Assembly (NCBI GenBank): GCA_943789445.1
Contig: CALSUC010000001.1
Coordinates: 124,001 to 188,000, forward strand
From: UBA4575 sp002386945
GTDB lineage: Bacteria; Pseudomonadota; Gammaproteobacteria; UBA4575
DNA: 64,000 nucleotides
Reading direction: 5' to 3'
In this document: piece after piece, positions 1 to 9,086 of the stretch
Layout: every line of letters starts with the position of its first letter
Position numbering within the stretch: position 1 is the stretch's first letter
The notes under the pieces: generated by a model
Database searches by the model: none
What the model was told of the DNA's origin: nothing
What the model saw: the letters and a program-made list of their open reading frames with translations, nothing else
Made by a program: the position numbers and the translations under genes

Positions 1-494
1 AAAATGGATACGTTTTGCTTTGCACAGCGCTTGCAGTTAGCAATCAACTCTTCGACTACTGGACTGGAACCCACCGGGACTAACCAATCAGTGCCTTTAT
101 CTTCACGTGAAGATTCTTTATGTAGCTGAGCATCTAAGGCCTTGCGCGCCGTACTAATGAGCTTTGCCGTCGTCAGTGGCTTTTCTATAAAACCAAAAGC
201 ACCTAAACGAGTCGCTTCTACTGCCGTTTCAACTGTGCCATGGCCTGACATCATGATGATTGGACAATCAACTTTTTGAGTTTCCTTCCATTCCTTTAGC
301 AAAGTAATGCCATCTTGATCAGGCATCCAGATGTCAAGCAGGACCAAGTTGTATTGCGTATTTGAGATTTGTTCACAGGCGCTCTTTGCATTCTCAGCGA
401 TACTGACCTTATAGCCCTCATCACTTAATATCTCGCTCACCAAAGAGCAGATATCAGGCTCATCATCGACCACTAAAATTCTTTCTGTTGCCAT
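1..494 (-). CDS. ntrX: NtrX-type response regulator, receiver domain (partial, runs off the left edge)
   Basis: This is the N-terminal part of a response regulator; the rest lies beyond the window. Translation from the ATG at 494 gives MATERILVVDDEPDI, with the acidic pair of a receiver domain, then LLDIWMPD with the phospho-acceptor Asp, and later the conserved Thr/Ser and Lys (MMSGHG, FIEKP). The start overlaps the stop of the upstream sensor kinase gene as TAATG, so the two are translationally coupled. In the NtrX family an AAA+ sigma54-activating domain and a Fis-type helix-turn-helix follow, but neither is visible here. The NtrX call rests on the adjacent NtrY-like kinase and on the DIWMPD motif usual in that family. 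Confidence 0.9.
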   Translation of the reverse strand, partial: MATERILVVDDEPDICSLVSEILSDEGYKVSIAENAKSACEQISNTQYNLVLLDIWMPDQDGITLLKEWKETQKVDCPIIMMSGHGTVETAVEATRLGAFGFIEKPLTTAKLISTARKALDAQLHKESSREDKGTDWLVPVGSSPVVEELIANCKRCAKQNVSI

Positions 495-2683
495 TATTCT
501 TGACCTGCGCTGCGATCAGCAAATGCCGCTAAGGAATTATAGCTTGGCAATCGAATAAGTATCATCGCGCCACCACATGTTCGGTTATTCACTTGAATAA
601 TACCATTATGTTCTTCAATAATTTTTTTCACAATCGCAAGACCTAAGCCATTACCTCTTTGCTTCGTTGTCATATAAGGGTCGAAGGCCTGCCTTAACAT
701 TTCTGGTGAGAAACCTTGACCATTGTCGAGCAGTTCAATCGTGATATAAAGCTTATTTAAGTAGAGCTGCGCACCAGCACTGACTTGCACCTGACAGTGT
801 GTGTCTACAGCTGTTGCTTCCATCGAGTTCTTGATTAAATTGTGTAGCACTTGACGCAGACGACCTGAGTCACCGCGTACAAATAAGGTCTCAGAATTTA
901 AGTCTAAATCTAATCGTATTTTCTGTGCATTGCCTTTGTATAATTCTGCAACGTCACGGATCAAATCATTAATATCTAAAGGCTTGCTGTCGATCACCGG
1001 CATCCGCGCATAGGCAGAAAAATCATCGACCATCAGCCCCATTGATTCTACCTGTTGCACAATAGTATGCGTCGCTCTATCAACCAAGTCGGCCTGGTCT
1101 GGCTCCAACACTGGCATTAATTTTCGGCGCAGACGTTCAGCCGATAATTGAATTGGCGTCAATGGATTCTTAATCTCATGTGCTAAGCGTCTAGCAACCT
1201 CACCCCATGCGCTATCACGCTGAGCTTGCAGTAATGTTGTTATGTCATCAAAAACCAGCACATAGCCACGCTTAGACGCATCTTCACCTAGTAGCTTCAC
1301 ACTTTTACAGAGAATCGTCTTACGTCCCTCAGAGGTAAAGATTTCTAATTCTTTCTGCCACTCTTCTGATGTTTGTCGCAACTGGGTAACCACTGAGAGG
1401 GTGAAGGTCTTTAAGAAATCATGCTGAGTGCCCACATGCATCAATGGCTTATCAATGAAGTCTGCAATGTCGATCCCTAGAATCTGACTAGTGGTCGCAT
1501 TTGCAGTTTTTATTTGTAGCGACTCATCTAGACTCAAAACACCTGAAGACAAATGCTCTAGAATTTTATGCAAATAAAGTCGTTGGTTATCAATGATGCG
1601 TTGACTAATCACCGTCGTATCTCGGGCCACAGATAGGCGCTCTGTCATACGGTTAAACGAAGCCACCAACATGCCTAGATCATCACTTTGTCGTACCGAT
1701 ATTTTTTTATGATACTGACCTGCAGCAACTGCTTTAGTACCCTCTACCAATTCTCGCACTGGAGAGACCAATACACGCGAAAAATAAAAGGCTGTAAATA
1801 CTGCAAACAATATACCTAAGGCCAAGACCAAGGTCAGAATCAGAATAAAGTTTTGCTTTAATGGCCCACGCAAATAAATGAGCTCGTTATATTGGCCGAA
1901 TGCTGTTTGCACATTGTTAGTCAGTTCGCTGATGCGATCAGAGATAGGGTAAATAAATTGTAAATACTGAAACTCTGTAGCATTCAGTTCTGGCGGCATC
2001 GGAAAGACCAAGCGGATTTGTAAGCCGCCATCACCAATGGACTCCATCGCAACATAATTTTCGCCACTGTTGAGCCGCTGAAAAATACTTTCATCTAATA
2101 GTGCAGGCACATCAGTATTTGGCTCTGAGCTTCCCGATGCGATAATGCGATTATTAGAATCAAATAAAACAATTTCATCGGCATTACTGGTGCTGAGTAA
2201 TTCGTTAATAGTTAGTGTGGCATTAAAGGAATCATTACCCTCAAATTGCTTAGATAAGGGCTCCGTCTGTTGACTTAGGCTTCGGATATGCATATCCAAA
2301 GAAGAACGACTCAGACTCACTGCGTCTTGCAGCGCCTTTTCAACCTTCACATCAAACCAACTATCTACGCCTTCTTCGACCAACCAAATCGAGAAAGTGT
2401 AAACAATAAGCACCGGCATGCTGGCAATAACTACAAATGACCAGACTAGGCGTAGGGTCAGTCTAGAGCCAGGCTCCTTACGTTTTAACTGCCGCTTTAA
2501 TTGATTCGCGTTATACCCAATCAGTGCAACAAACAACAGCAACAAGACAGAATTGATGGGTACTAACCAATTATGTAGGCGGCCAAAGTAACTGCCATTT
2601 TGAGTCGCATCTGCCATTAACAAGACAGCCGCCACCAAAGAAACAAAGAGGATACCCAGCCAAACCTTACCGCTACGCCCCAT
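494..2683 (-). CDS. ntrY: NtrY-type membrane sensor histidine kinase
   Basis: This is a 729-residue inner-membrane histidine kinase, normal for NtrY. Three hydrophobic segments lie near residues 7-25, 41-60 and 82-104. An extracytoplasmic region of about 180 residues follows, then a fourth membrane segment near 281-303, a HAMP linker (~305-357) and a PAS-like region (~370-480). The phospho-acceptor His is at about 502 in the H-box LAHEIKNPLTPIQLS. The N box (HNLIKNSMEA, ~612), G1 (DNGQGF, ~651) and G2 (GNGLGL, ~676) make a complete catalytic domain. It would phosphorylate the NtrX protein encoded immediately downstream. NtrYX systems are linked to nitrogen metabolism and, in some species, to redox or envelope signals; which applies here is not visible. 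Its start overlaps the end of the DUF4390 gene by 11 bp. Confidence 0.93.
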   Translation of the reverse strand: MGRSGKVWLGILFVSLVAAVLLMADATQNGSYFGRLHNWLVPINSVLLLLFVALIGYNANQLKRQLKRKEPGSRLTLRLVWSFVVIASMPVLIVYTFSIWLVEEGVDSWFDVKVEKALQDAVSLSRSSLDMHIRSLSQQTEPLSKQFEGNDSFNATLTINELLSTSNADEIVLFDSNNRIIASGSSEPNTDVPALLDESIFQRLNSGENYVAMESIGDGGLQIRLVFPMPPELNATEFQYLQFIYPISDRISELTNNVQTAFGQYNELIYLRGPLKQNFILILTLVLALGILFAVFTAFYFSRVLVSPVRELVEGTKAVAAGQYHKKISVRQSDDLGMLVASFNRMTERLSVARDTTVISQRIIDNQRLYLHKILEHLSSGVLSLDESLQIKTANATTSQILGIDIADFIDKPLMHVGTQHDFLKTFTLSVVTQLRQTSEEWQKELEIFTSEGRKTILCKSVKLLGEDASKRGYVLVFDDITTLLQAQRDSAWGEVARRLAHEIKNPLTPIQLSAERLRRKLMPVLEPDQADLVDRATHTIVQQVESMGLMVDDFSAYARMPVIDSKPLDINDLIRDVAELYKGNAQKIRLDLDLNSETLFVRGDSGRLRQVLHNLIKNSMEATAVDTHCQVQVSAGAQLYLNKLYITIELLDNGQGFSPEMLRQAFDPYMTTKQRGNGLGLAIVKKIIEEHNGIIQVNNRTCGGAMILIRLPSYNSLAAFADRSAGQE

Positions 2684-3257
2684 CTTTTATAACCTCGATA
2701 ACTCTCCAGTTACTCACTGGCCGCCAGTCCTTCGTAAAATAACTTTGCACTCGTAACGGGAGTGGCAACTCGTCATTAAGTAGTCTTGCGCGCGCTTGCA
2801 AGTAATAGTCGCCGTCCTCGGTAATGGAAGATTGATAACCTAAAGATAATTTATCTGCCCTGCCCATAAAGGCTAGGGCAGCCCGTAGACTTACGAAGCT
2901 GCGTTCTGCTCGTAAATGAGATTCACGCACAATAAATTGTTTAAGCAAGGCATAGTATTTAATGTCAAAGTTATGGCTACTACTGATAATGACTTTATCA
3001 GGAAAAAAATTCCGCTTTCGCAATAACTCAAAAGTTGTTTGAAAATGCATAACAATCCCATTCTCCAGAGCCAGAATGATTTTCTCATCCAACTCATAAT
3101 CAATCTGACAGCTCACCTGAATCTGACCAGATACGAAGCCAAAAAAGAAGCGACTGACTCGGAGTTGTTCGGCACCAACAGATTGGGCACTGAGCAGCAG
3201 TAACACGAGCAGTGGGCACCACTTAATAGATCTTAGAGGCTTACGCTCAAACATCAC
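2673..3257 (-). CDS. DUF4390 family secreted or membrane-anchored protein
   Basis: This is a 194-residue protein with a hydrophobic N-terminal segment (about residues 13-29, LLVLLLLSAQSVGA), probably a signal peptide with cleavage after an Ala-x-Ala-like site. The rest is mainly predicted beta strand, including FQTTFELLRKR and a C-terminal PVSNWRVIEV stretch. These features and the place directly before ntrY match DUF4390, a family of unknown function that usually precedes ntrYX in gamma- and betaproteobacteria. The gene overlaps fmt upstream and ntrY downstream by 11 bp each, so the block is very probably one transcript. The start may be the first ATG (3257) or the next codon (3254). An extracytoplasmic role related to the NtrY sensor is only a guess from context. 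Confidence 0.75.
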   Translation of the reverse strand: MMFERKPLRSIKWCPLLVLLLLSAQSVGAEQLRVSRFFFGFVSGQIQVSCQIDYELDEKIILALENGIVMHFQTTFELLRKRNFFPDKVIISSSHNFDIKYYALLKQFIVRESHLRAERSFVSLRAALAFMGRADKLSLGYQSSITEDGDYYLQARARLLNDELPLPLRVQSYFTKDWRPVSNWRVIEVIKDGA

Positions 3258-4200
3258 CTAAAGATTCACCTTGTAAGGAGCGCGAATGGGCAAATTGTGC
3301 AGCAGTCATTTGTTTTTTTCCTGCCGGCACTAATTCCAAGATACGCAAACACTGCTCACCTGTCTGCACCAGTATCCCCTCTGCACCTGCACCTAATATA
3401 GTACCCGCCGAGACCTCACTCTGCTGAGTTCTGACTGACGCGGCAACGGACACTTGAGTAAGACTCAAGCGCTGACTGCCTAGTACGGTGTAGCACCCCG
3501 GCCACGGATAATAAGCGCGCTGCCGACGTTCAATTTCACTCGCTGGCAAAGCCCAATCGACCAAACCATCTTCCTTTTTCATCTTACCGCAATAGACTGC
3601 ATCGTCCTCACCCTGATCGATCGGTGTTGCGTCTAAGCCGGTGACTCGTTCAATCGCTTGCAGCAGTAAAGGGCCACAGAGAGGTAACAACTTATCGTGT
3701 AAGGTTTGGCTATTATCAGTAGATGTGATGGCACATGAGCCCATCGCCCAAACAGCACCAGCATCCATACGCTTAACCATTTGCATAATCGAGATACCCG
3801 TCTCGTGGTCATCTGCCAAGATAGCATGATGAATCGGAGAGGCACCACGCCAACGGGGTAACAGCGAGGCATGGATGTTGATACAGCCATGCCTTGGTAA
3901 CGTTAACAGATCGTTGCTAAATAATTGGCCATAGGCAGCCACTACCATCAGATCAAGATCTAGCGCCTTCAGTTGTGCCAGACTCTCTTCACTATTGATA
4001 TTAGATGGCTGCAAAACAGGTAAGCCTAAATCTAGGGCGGCTTGTTTAACCGGACTAAAGCCAAGTTTTTGGCCACGCCCAATGCGTCGATCAGGCTGAC
4101 TAATAACGGCCAGTACTTGGTGGCCACTGGCCGCTAGGGCCTGTAGCGCAGGCACCGCAAATTCAGGGGTGCCCGCATAAGCGATACGCATTCCAGGCAT
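3247..4200 (-). CDS. fmt: Methionyl-tRNA formyltransferase
   Basis: This enzyme transfers a formyl group from 10-formyl-tetrahydrofolate to initiator Met-tRNA in the cytoplasm. At 317 residues it has the usual length. The N-terminus MRIAYAGTPEFAVPAL begins the Rossmann-type domain, and the signature INIHASLLPRWRGASP (residues ~106-121) carries the catalytic Asn, His and the SLLPxxRG loop. The C-terminal OB-like domain has GCYTVLG and ILGA. Translation could start at 4200 (ATG) or at the fourth codon (4191). The gene follows def by 26 bp, pairing the enzymes that add and remove the formyl group. In many relatives rsmB separates fmt from DUF4390; here fmt runs straight into DUF4390 with an 11-bp overlap. 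Confidence 0.96.
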   Translation of the reverse strand: MPGMRIAYAGTPEFAVPALQALAASGHQVLAVISQPDRRIGRGQKLGFSPVKQAALDLGLPVLQPSNINSEESLAQLKALDLDLMVVAAYGQLFSNDLLTLPRHGCINIHASLLPRWRGASPIHHAILADDHETGISIMQMVKRMDAGAVWAMGSCAITSTDNSQTLHDKLLPLCGPLLLQAIERVTGLDATPIDQGEDDAVYCGKMKKEDGLVDWALPASEIERRQRAYYPWPGCYTVLGSQRLSLTQVSVAASVRTQQSEVSAGTILGAGAEGILVQTGEQCLRILELVPAGKKQMTAAQFAHSRSLQGESLGDV

Positions 4201-4226
4201 GTCTTTAGGTTTTCTCGTTAAAGCAG

Positions 4227-4763
4227 CTAACTCGCACTGCTATGCGAATCGTCACTGGATGGCGATTTACTCGGTGGGTTTTTTTCTAACTTTTTCTTAA
4301 TGCGCTGTCGCTTAAGTGGTGATAAATAATCCACGAACAACTTACCATCTAGATGGTCCATTTCATGCTGAATACAGACTGCGAGTAGCTCATCGGCCGC
4401 AATCTCTTGTTTTGTACCAGTTTCATCCAGTGCTTCGACCACAATCCGCTCTGCACGAGTCACATTCTCAAAATAGCCTGGCACGGAAAGACAGCCTTCT
4501 TGCATCTCTTCACTGCCTTTAAGCGTTCGAATAACGGGGTTAATCAAGCAGATCGGTTCATTTTTCTCGCTGGAGACATCAATAACAATAATTTGTTGCT
4601 GAATATCGACCTGTGTTGCCGCCAAACCAATACCAAGGGCGTCATACATGGTCTCAAACATATCACTGACAATCGCACGCACATCGTCATTCACCGTAAC
4701 CACTGGCACCGCCTTCAGGCGCAGGCGTGGATCTGGAAAATGCAAAATATCGAGTAGGGCCAT
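4227..4763 (-). CDS. def: Peptide deformylase
   Basis: This metalloenzyme removes the formyl group from the N-terminal methionine of new proteins. All three family motifs are present: GIGLAATQ (motif 1), EGCLSVPG with the metal-ligand Cys (motif 2), and QHEMDHLDG with the two His ligands and catalytic Glu (motif 3). The ATG at 4763 was chosen because the protein then begins MALLDILHFPDPRLR, as in the family; a TTG at 4778 would add five residues with no family match. After motif 3 is a basic tail (KRQRIKKKLEKN) and a Ser-rich end. It is the first gene of the leftward fmt/DUF4390/ntrYX block and diverges from dprA. Confidence 0.96.
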   Translation of the reverse strand: MALLDILHFPDPRLRLKAVPVVTVNDDVRAIVSDMFETMYDALGIGLAATQVDIQQQIIVIDVSSEKNEPICLINPVIRTLKGSEEMQEGCLSVPGYFENVTRAERIVVEALDETGTKQEIAADELLAVCIQHEMDHLDGKLFVDYLSPLKRQRIKKKLEKNPPSKSPSSDDSHSSAS

Positions 4764-4960
4764 AGTCTTTATAGTCAATGAACGAAACCCCAGTTTAACC
4801 CACCTTGCGTAGTGATTCAGCCTCCTAATCTGCCTTTTACAGCGACTTTAACTCCCTTTAATGCGCACGCTTGCCCGCTGACCAATGTGCGTAAGCGCTA
4901 TGCGAGCTCAGCATAGGCACGTTAAATAGACTTTATCTTCTCACCACCCCATGACCGCAG

Positions 4961-6106
4961 ATGAACTTAATTGAAGATTGGCTTTCACTTTCTCATCATA
5001 AAGGGCTGAATCGGACCTTACTACGCCATATTGTCGAGCATTTCAGTGAATTAGATCGACTCAAAGAGATAAATGATGCACGGTGGCTAGCGACTGGCCT
5101 GAATACACAGGGAGTGAGGCGTATTAAACGCTCTCTTTGCATCGGACCAGACCAAAAACGGCTCAGCGCCGACCTCCATTGGTTAGAAAAAGACGCTACG
5201 CACCACCTGATCCCAATAAACAGCCGCCAATATCCTAACTTACTGGCTCAAATCGAGGATCCGCCCCTACTTATATATAGTGTCAGCGAAGACCTCGAAA
5301 AAAGCCTGCATGCACCCACCCTAGCTATCGTTGGTAGCCGTAATGCCAGTCCCTATGGCGCGGAGCTGGCAACTGAGTTTGCTTATCAATTGGCACAGCG
5401 CGGGATAAACAGCATCAGCGGTATGGCGTATGGCGTCGATGCAGCGGCCCATCGCGGTAGTTTATCTTCCAAGTACGCCACTACGACTGCTGTTTTTGGC
5501 TGTGGTGTAGACCATATCTACCCACGGCAACATACCGCTCTAGCGGCAGAAATCGCACAACAGGGGGCCTTAGTCAGCGAATATTGTTGTGGCACAACAC
5601 CCCGAAGAGCGCATTTCCCACAGCGAAACCGGATTATCAGCGGCCTATCCTATGGCACTCTGGTGATTGAGGCCAGCGCTCGCAGTGGCTCCCTTATCAC
5701 CGCCAAACTGGCTCTGGAACAGAGTCGAGAGCTATTTGCACTCCCTGGAAACCTACATAATCCATTGACTTGCGGTTGCCATCGCTTGATACAGCAGGGA
5801 GCCAAACTGGTCACCTGTATCGATGATATCGTCGACGAGATCGCCTGTTTTAACACGCTACAACTACCTCATATCACCCCACAGATGAGACCCAGTATTC
5901 AAGACAGCAAGCAACGAACGCTGTTAGCCTGGCTAAAATCATTACCCTTAACTATTGATGTCGTTGCCGAAAAAAGTGGATTGACCACAGAACAAGTTTG
6001 CTCCATGCTCTCGACATTAGAATTAAGCGGGCAAGTTACTCGCGACAGAAGTGGTCGTTATCACGCTGTAGCAACGGAAAAAATCCATGAAAGAAAACGT
6101 ACTTGA
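4961..6106 (+). CDS. dprA: DNA-processing protein DprA (Smf)
   Basis: DprA binds incoming single-stranded DNA during natural transformation and loads RecA on it. The 381-residue protein has an N-terminal helical (SAM-like) region, then the Rossmann-fold core with AIVGSRNASPYG (~residue 122), SGMAYGVDAAAHRGSL (~151-166), a VFGCGVD segment and SGSLITAKLALEQ. A C-terminal winged-helix segment (~310-370, SGLTTEQVCSMLSTLELSGQV) completes the usual DprA layout. The ATG at 4961 is used because an ATG 10 bp earlier is out of frame and soon stops. The last 20 bp overlap smg. Together with comF at 13.9-14.6 kb it hints that natural competence may be possible, although both genes also occur in non-competent species. 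Confidence 0.95.
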   Translation: MNLIEDWLSLSHHKGLNRTLLRHIVEHFSELDRLKEINDARWLATGLNTQGVRRIKRSLCIGPDQKRLSADLHWLEKDATHHLIPINSRQYPNLLAQIEDPPLLIYSVSEDLEKSLHAPTLAIVGSRNASPYGAELATEFAYQLAQRGINSISGMAYGVDAAAHRGSLSSKYATTTAVFGCGVDHIYPRQHTALAAEIAQQGALVSEYCCGTTPRRAHFPQRNRIISGLSYGTLVIEASARSGSLITAKLALEQSRELFALPGNLHNPLTCGCHRLIQQGAKLVTCIDDIVDEIACFNTLQLPHITPQMRPSIQDSKQRTLLAWLKSLPLTIDVVAEKSGLTTEQVCSMLSTLELSGQVTRDRSGRYHAVATEKIHERKRT

Positions 6107-6563
6107 TGTTTTAACTTACATGTTTGAAAGCTACTTCTATGACGAAATTGACACCTTATTCAACCGTGAATCGATGTTAGAGGAGTTAGTTGAAGTTGGT
6201 TTTGATCACCACGATGTTAAACACGCCTTTGATTGGCTTGCTGATCTTCCTAGTTCCCATGAAGATCTCGCCCTAACTTCGCCTACTCATCAGACCACCC
6301 GCATCTTTGATGCCAGCGAGCACGAAAAGCTGGATAGTAAATGCCGCGGTTACCTGTTGAAGCTAGAGCAAATGGGCATATTTACACCAGCCAGCCGTGA
6401 ACTTGTGATCGATCGAGTAATGGCCTTAGAGGCCGATGAAATTACTATTGAACAATTACGCTGGGTTAGTTTAATTGTGCTCTACAATTTAGCTAACTCT
6501 GACATTCCATATAGCTGGTTAGAAGATATCGTTATGGATTTATCCTCATCGCATATCCACTAA
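6087..6563 (+). CDS. smg: Smg family protein (DUF494)
   Basis: This small acidic protein of 158 residues matches the Smg/DUF494 family in its N-terminus (MKENVLDVLTYMFESYF), its length and its position between dprA and topA, the usual order in gammaproteobacteria. The C-terminal part (ELVIDRVMALEADEITIEQLRWV) is also typical. Its biochemical function is not established in the family. Its start lies inside the dprA reading frame (20-bp overlap), so it is probably translated from the same message. No membrane segment or signal peptide is visible, so it should be cytoplasmic. Confidence 0.88.
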   Translation: MKENVLDVLTYMFESYFYDEIDTLFNRESMLEELVEVGFDHHDVKHAFDWLADLPSSHEDLALTSPTHQTTRIFDASEHEKLDSKCRGYLLKLEQMGIFTPASRELVIDRVMALEADEITIEQLRWVSLIVLYNLANSDIPYSWLEDIVMDLSSSHIH

Positions 6564-6619
6564 CCGCGTTTTCGTCTACTTTTGCTATGACGAATTTACA
6601 GGCCCTGCGCTAAATCATC

Positions 6620-9046
6620 ATGAGTAAAAATCTCGTTATTGTTGAGTCTCCCGCGAAAGCGAAGACTATTGAAAAATACCTAGGTAAAGATTTTCACGTA
6701 TTAGCTTCCTATGGTCACGTACGTGACCTGGTGCCGAAAGAAGGTGCTGTGGATCCTGATAACGGCTTTGCCATGAAATACGAGCTCATTGAGCGCAATG
6801 AAAAACACGTCCAGAATATTACCAAGGCATTAAAAAAAGCAGACACTCTATTTCTCGCGACTGACCCGGATCGCGAGGGAGAAGCGATTTCTTGGCATCT
6901 ATATGAACTACTCCGTGAAAAAGGCCTGCTGAAAGAAAAACAGGTTCACCGTGTAGTCTTCTACGAGATCACCAAGACCGCTGTACAACAAGCGATTGCC
7001 TCACCACGTGAGCTTGCAACTGATCTTGTCAGTGCACAACAAGCTCGACGCGCGTTGGATTACTTAGTTGGCTTTAATCTATCGCCTTTACTTTGGAAGA
7101 AGATTAAACGCGGACTATCGGCAGGCCGCGTACAAAGTCCGGCACTACGTCTATTGTGTGAGCGCGAAGATGAAATCGAGAAATTCATCGCACAAGAGTA
7201 TTGGACGATTGAAGCGGACTGCCAGAAAGAAACACAGCCCTTCGTTGCTAAACTAACCCATTATAATGAGAACAAACTCAGCCAGTTTGATATTAATAAT
7301 GCAGAACAAGCCCAACTTGCACACAGCACACTAACAACAGCTGCTAATGGTGAGTTATTAGTCGATAAGGTTGATCGCAAAGAACGCCGTCGTAATCCAT
7401 CAGCACCTTTTATTACCTCGACCATGCAGCAAGAAGCAATTCGAAAATTAGGCTTTTCGGCGCAACGTTGTATGCGTGTTGCCCAGCAATTGTATGAAGG
7501 CATTGATTTAGGTTCCGGTCCCGTCGGCCTGATCACTTATATGCGTACCGACTCAATTGCATTAGCTTCAGAGGCCGTCACTGAGATTCGCAGTCTGATC
7601 GCCCAACGCTATGGCAAAGAATCTGTGCCGGAGAAGCCTCCGGTCTACAAGACCAAATCAAAGAATGCACAGGAAGCGCACGAAGCGATTCGTCCAACAT
7701 CGATACTGCATATTCCTCAAGAAATTAAGGCGCATCTGGACGACAGCCAGTACAAGCTATACAGACTGATCTGGAATCGAACAATTGCCAGCCAGATGAT
7801 TCATGCAACTCTAAACATGGTTGCCATCGATCTAAAATGTGGTGATAAAAATACCTTCCGTGCAAATGGATCATCGATTAAGACAGCCGGCTTTATGGCC
7901 GTTTATCAGGAAGGCAAAGATGACAGCTCTGCCGAACCTAGTGATGAGCGACTACTACCGAACATGGAAGTTGGCGATAAAATTAAACTCGCTGAGATTC
8001 GTACTGAACAGCACTTCACTGAGCCACCACCAAGATTCACTGAGGCTAGTTTAGTTAAATCTTTGGAAGACCATGGTATCGGTCGACCATCGACCTATGC
8101 CTCTATCATCTCAACTATTCAAAACCGTGAATACGCAGAGATTGAGAGCCGTCGTTTCTTCCCAACCGATATCGGTCGCTTAGTTACCCGTTTCTTAACC
8201 AAGCATTTCACACAGTATGTAGATTATGATTTCACCGCACGTCTTGAAGACGAGCTGGACGAAATCTCACGAGGTGAAAAAAGTTTAGTGCCTGTGATGG
8301 AGGCCTTCTGGCATCCATTTGATGAACTGGTACGTGATAAAGAAGTATCGGTCACACGTGAAGAGGCCATAGAAGCCCGTGATCTAGGCATGCACCCAAA
8401 ATTGAATAAACCGGTCAGTGTGCGTATGGGTCGGTATGGACCTTTCGTACAGGTAGGCACGAAGGATGATGAAGACAAGCCACTGTTTGCGGGCTTACGC
8501 CCTGGACAGAAAATGGATCAGATGGATCTAGAGCAGGCGCTGGAACTATTTAAATTGCCACGAGATTTAGGCGAAACAGCTGAAGGTGAAAAAGTCACCA
8601 CCAGCATTGGCCGCTTTGGCCCTTATGTGAAGTACGGCAGCAAGTACGTCTCAATTCGTGGTGAAGACCCCTATGTGATTGAACTCGAAAAGGCGCTTGA
8701 ATTTATTGCCAAGAAAAAAGAAGAAGACGCCAATAAACTCATCCAAGATTTTCCTGATGATGGCATCCAAGTATTGAATGGTCGCTATGGCCCTTATATT
8801 ACTGATGGCTCGAAAAACGCAAAGATACCAAAAGACGTAGAACCTGCAAGCCTGACCCTAGAGCAGTGCAAAGAAATGATCGCCAGTGCACCAGTGCGCA
8901 AAGGACGAGGCGGCCCGAAGAAGAAAGCAGCTCCTAAGAAGAAGGCAGCCCCGAAGAAGAAGAGCAGCCCCGAAGAAGAAGGCAGCCCCGAAGAAGAAGG
9001 CAGCCCCGAAGAAGAAGGCAGCCCCGAAGAAGAAAGCAGCTCCTAA
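6620..9046 (+). CDS. topA: DNA topoisomerase I, with an altered repeat-rich tail
   Basis: This type IA topoisomerase relaxes negative supercoils. The TOPRIM domain begins LVIVESPAKAKTIEKYLG and includes ATDPDREGEAISWH; the active-site Tyr is in GLITYMRTDS (about residue 308). After the core come several GRYGPF/GRFGPYV C-terminal repeat modules (~600-745) instead of four-Cys zinc fingers. The last ~40 residues are low complexity: AAPKKK units change abruptly to SPEEEG units at nucleotide 8963 and end at TAA 9044-9046 (808 residues). Without one A at about 8963 the frame would stay AAPKKK and end at TAG 9078-9080 (819 residues), 6 bp before tsaC. Basic tails are common in this family and bind DNA, so the acidic tail is either a real frameshift or a sequence error. 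Confidence 0.95.
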   Translation: MSKNLVIVESPAKAKTIEKYLGKDFHVLASYGHVRDLVPKEGAVDPDNGFAMKYELIERNEKHVQNITKALKKADTLFLATDPDREGEAISWHLYELLREKGLLKEKQVHRVVFYEITKTAVQQAIASPRELATDLVSAQQARRALDYLVGFNLSPLLWKKIKRGLSAGRVQSPALRLLCEREDEIEKFIAQEYWTIEADCQKETQPFVAKLTHYNENKLSQFDINNAEQAQLAHSTLTTAANGELLVDKVDRKERRRNPSAPFITSTMQQEAIRKLGFSAQRCMRVAQQLYEGIDLGSGPVGLITYMRTDSIALASEAVTEIRSLIAQRYGKESVPEKPPVYKTKSKNAQEAHEAIRPTSILHIPQEIKAHLDDSQYKLYRLIWNRTIASQMIHATLNMVAIDLKCGDKNTFRANGSSIKTAGFMAVYQEGKDDSSAEPSDERLLPNMEVGDKIKLAEIRTEQHFTEPPPRFTEASLVKSLEDHGIGRPSTYASIISTIQNREYAEIESRRFFPTDIGRLVTRFLTKHFTQYVDYDFTARLEDELDEISRGEKSLVPVMEAFWHPFDELVRDKEVSVTREEAIEARDLGMHPKLNKPVSVRMGRYGPFVQVGTKDDEDKPLFAGLRPGQKMDQMDLEQALELFKLPRDLGETAEGEKVTTSIGRFGPYVKYGSKYVSIRGEDPYVIELEKALEFIAKKKEEDANKLIQDFPDDGIQVLNGRYGPYITDGSKNAKIPKDVEPASLTLEQCKEMIASAPVRKGRGGPKKKAAPKKKAAPKKKSSPEEEGSPEEEGSPEEEGSPEEESSS

Positions 9047-9068
9047 GAAGAAGGCAGCCCCGAAGAAG
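8927..9068 (+). repeat. 18-bp tandem repeat array at the 3' end of topA
   Basis: The array has eight units of the form GCAGCCCCGAAGAAGAAG or close variants, at 8927, 8945, 8964, 8982, 9000, 9018, 9036 and 9054 (the last is 15 bp). The units at 8927 and 9036 share the variant GCAGCTCCTAAGAAGAAG, suggesting that a block has been duplicated. Spacing is 18 bp throughout except at 8963, where one extra A breaks the register. The array encodes AAPKKK in one frame and SPEEEG in the next. Such purine-rich repeats are prone to slippage. Confidence 0.9.
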
Positions 9069-9086
9069 GATACTGAGTAGCGGCTG

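Noticed and set aside
99..114. 16-bp palindrome ATCTTCACGTGAAGAT resembling a parS site
   Set aside because: Only the central ten bases fit the parS pattern and the outer bases disagree with both parS copies in recF; it lies in ntrX coding sequence far from the origin.
8886..9080. Separate short gene coding AAPKKK repeats
   Set aside because: It is the alternative frame of the topA tail, explained better as a frameshift within topA than as its own gene.
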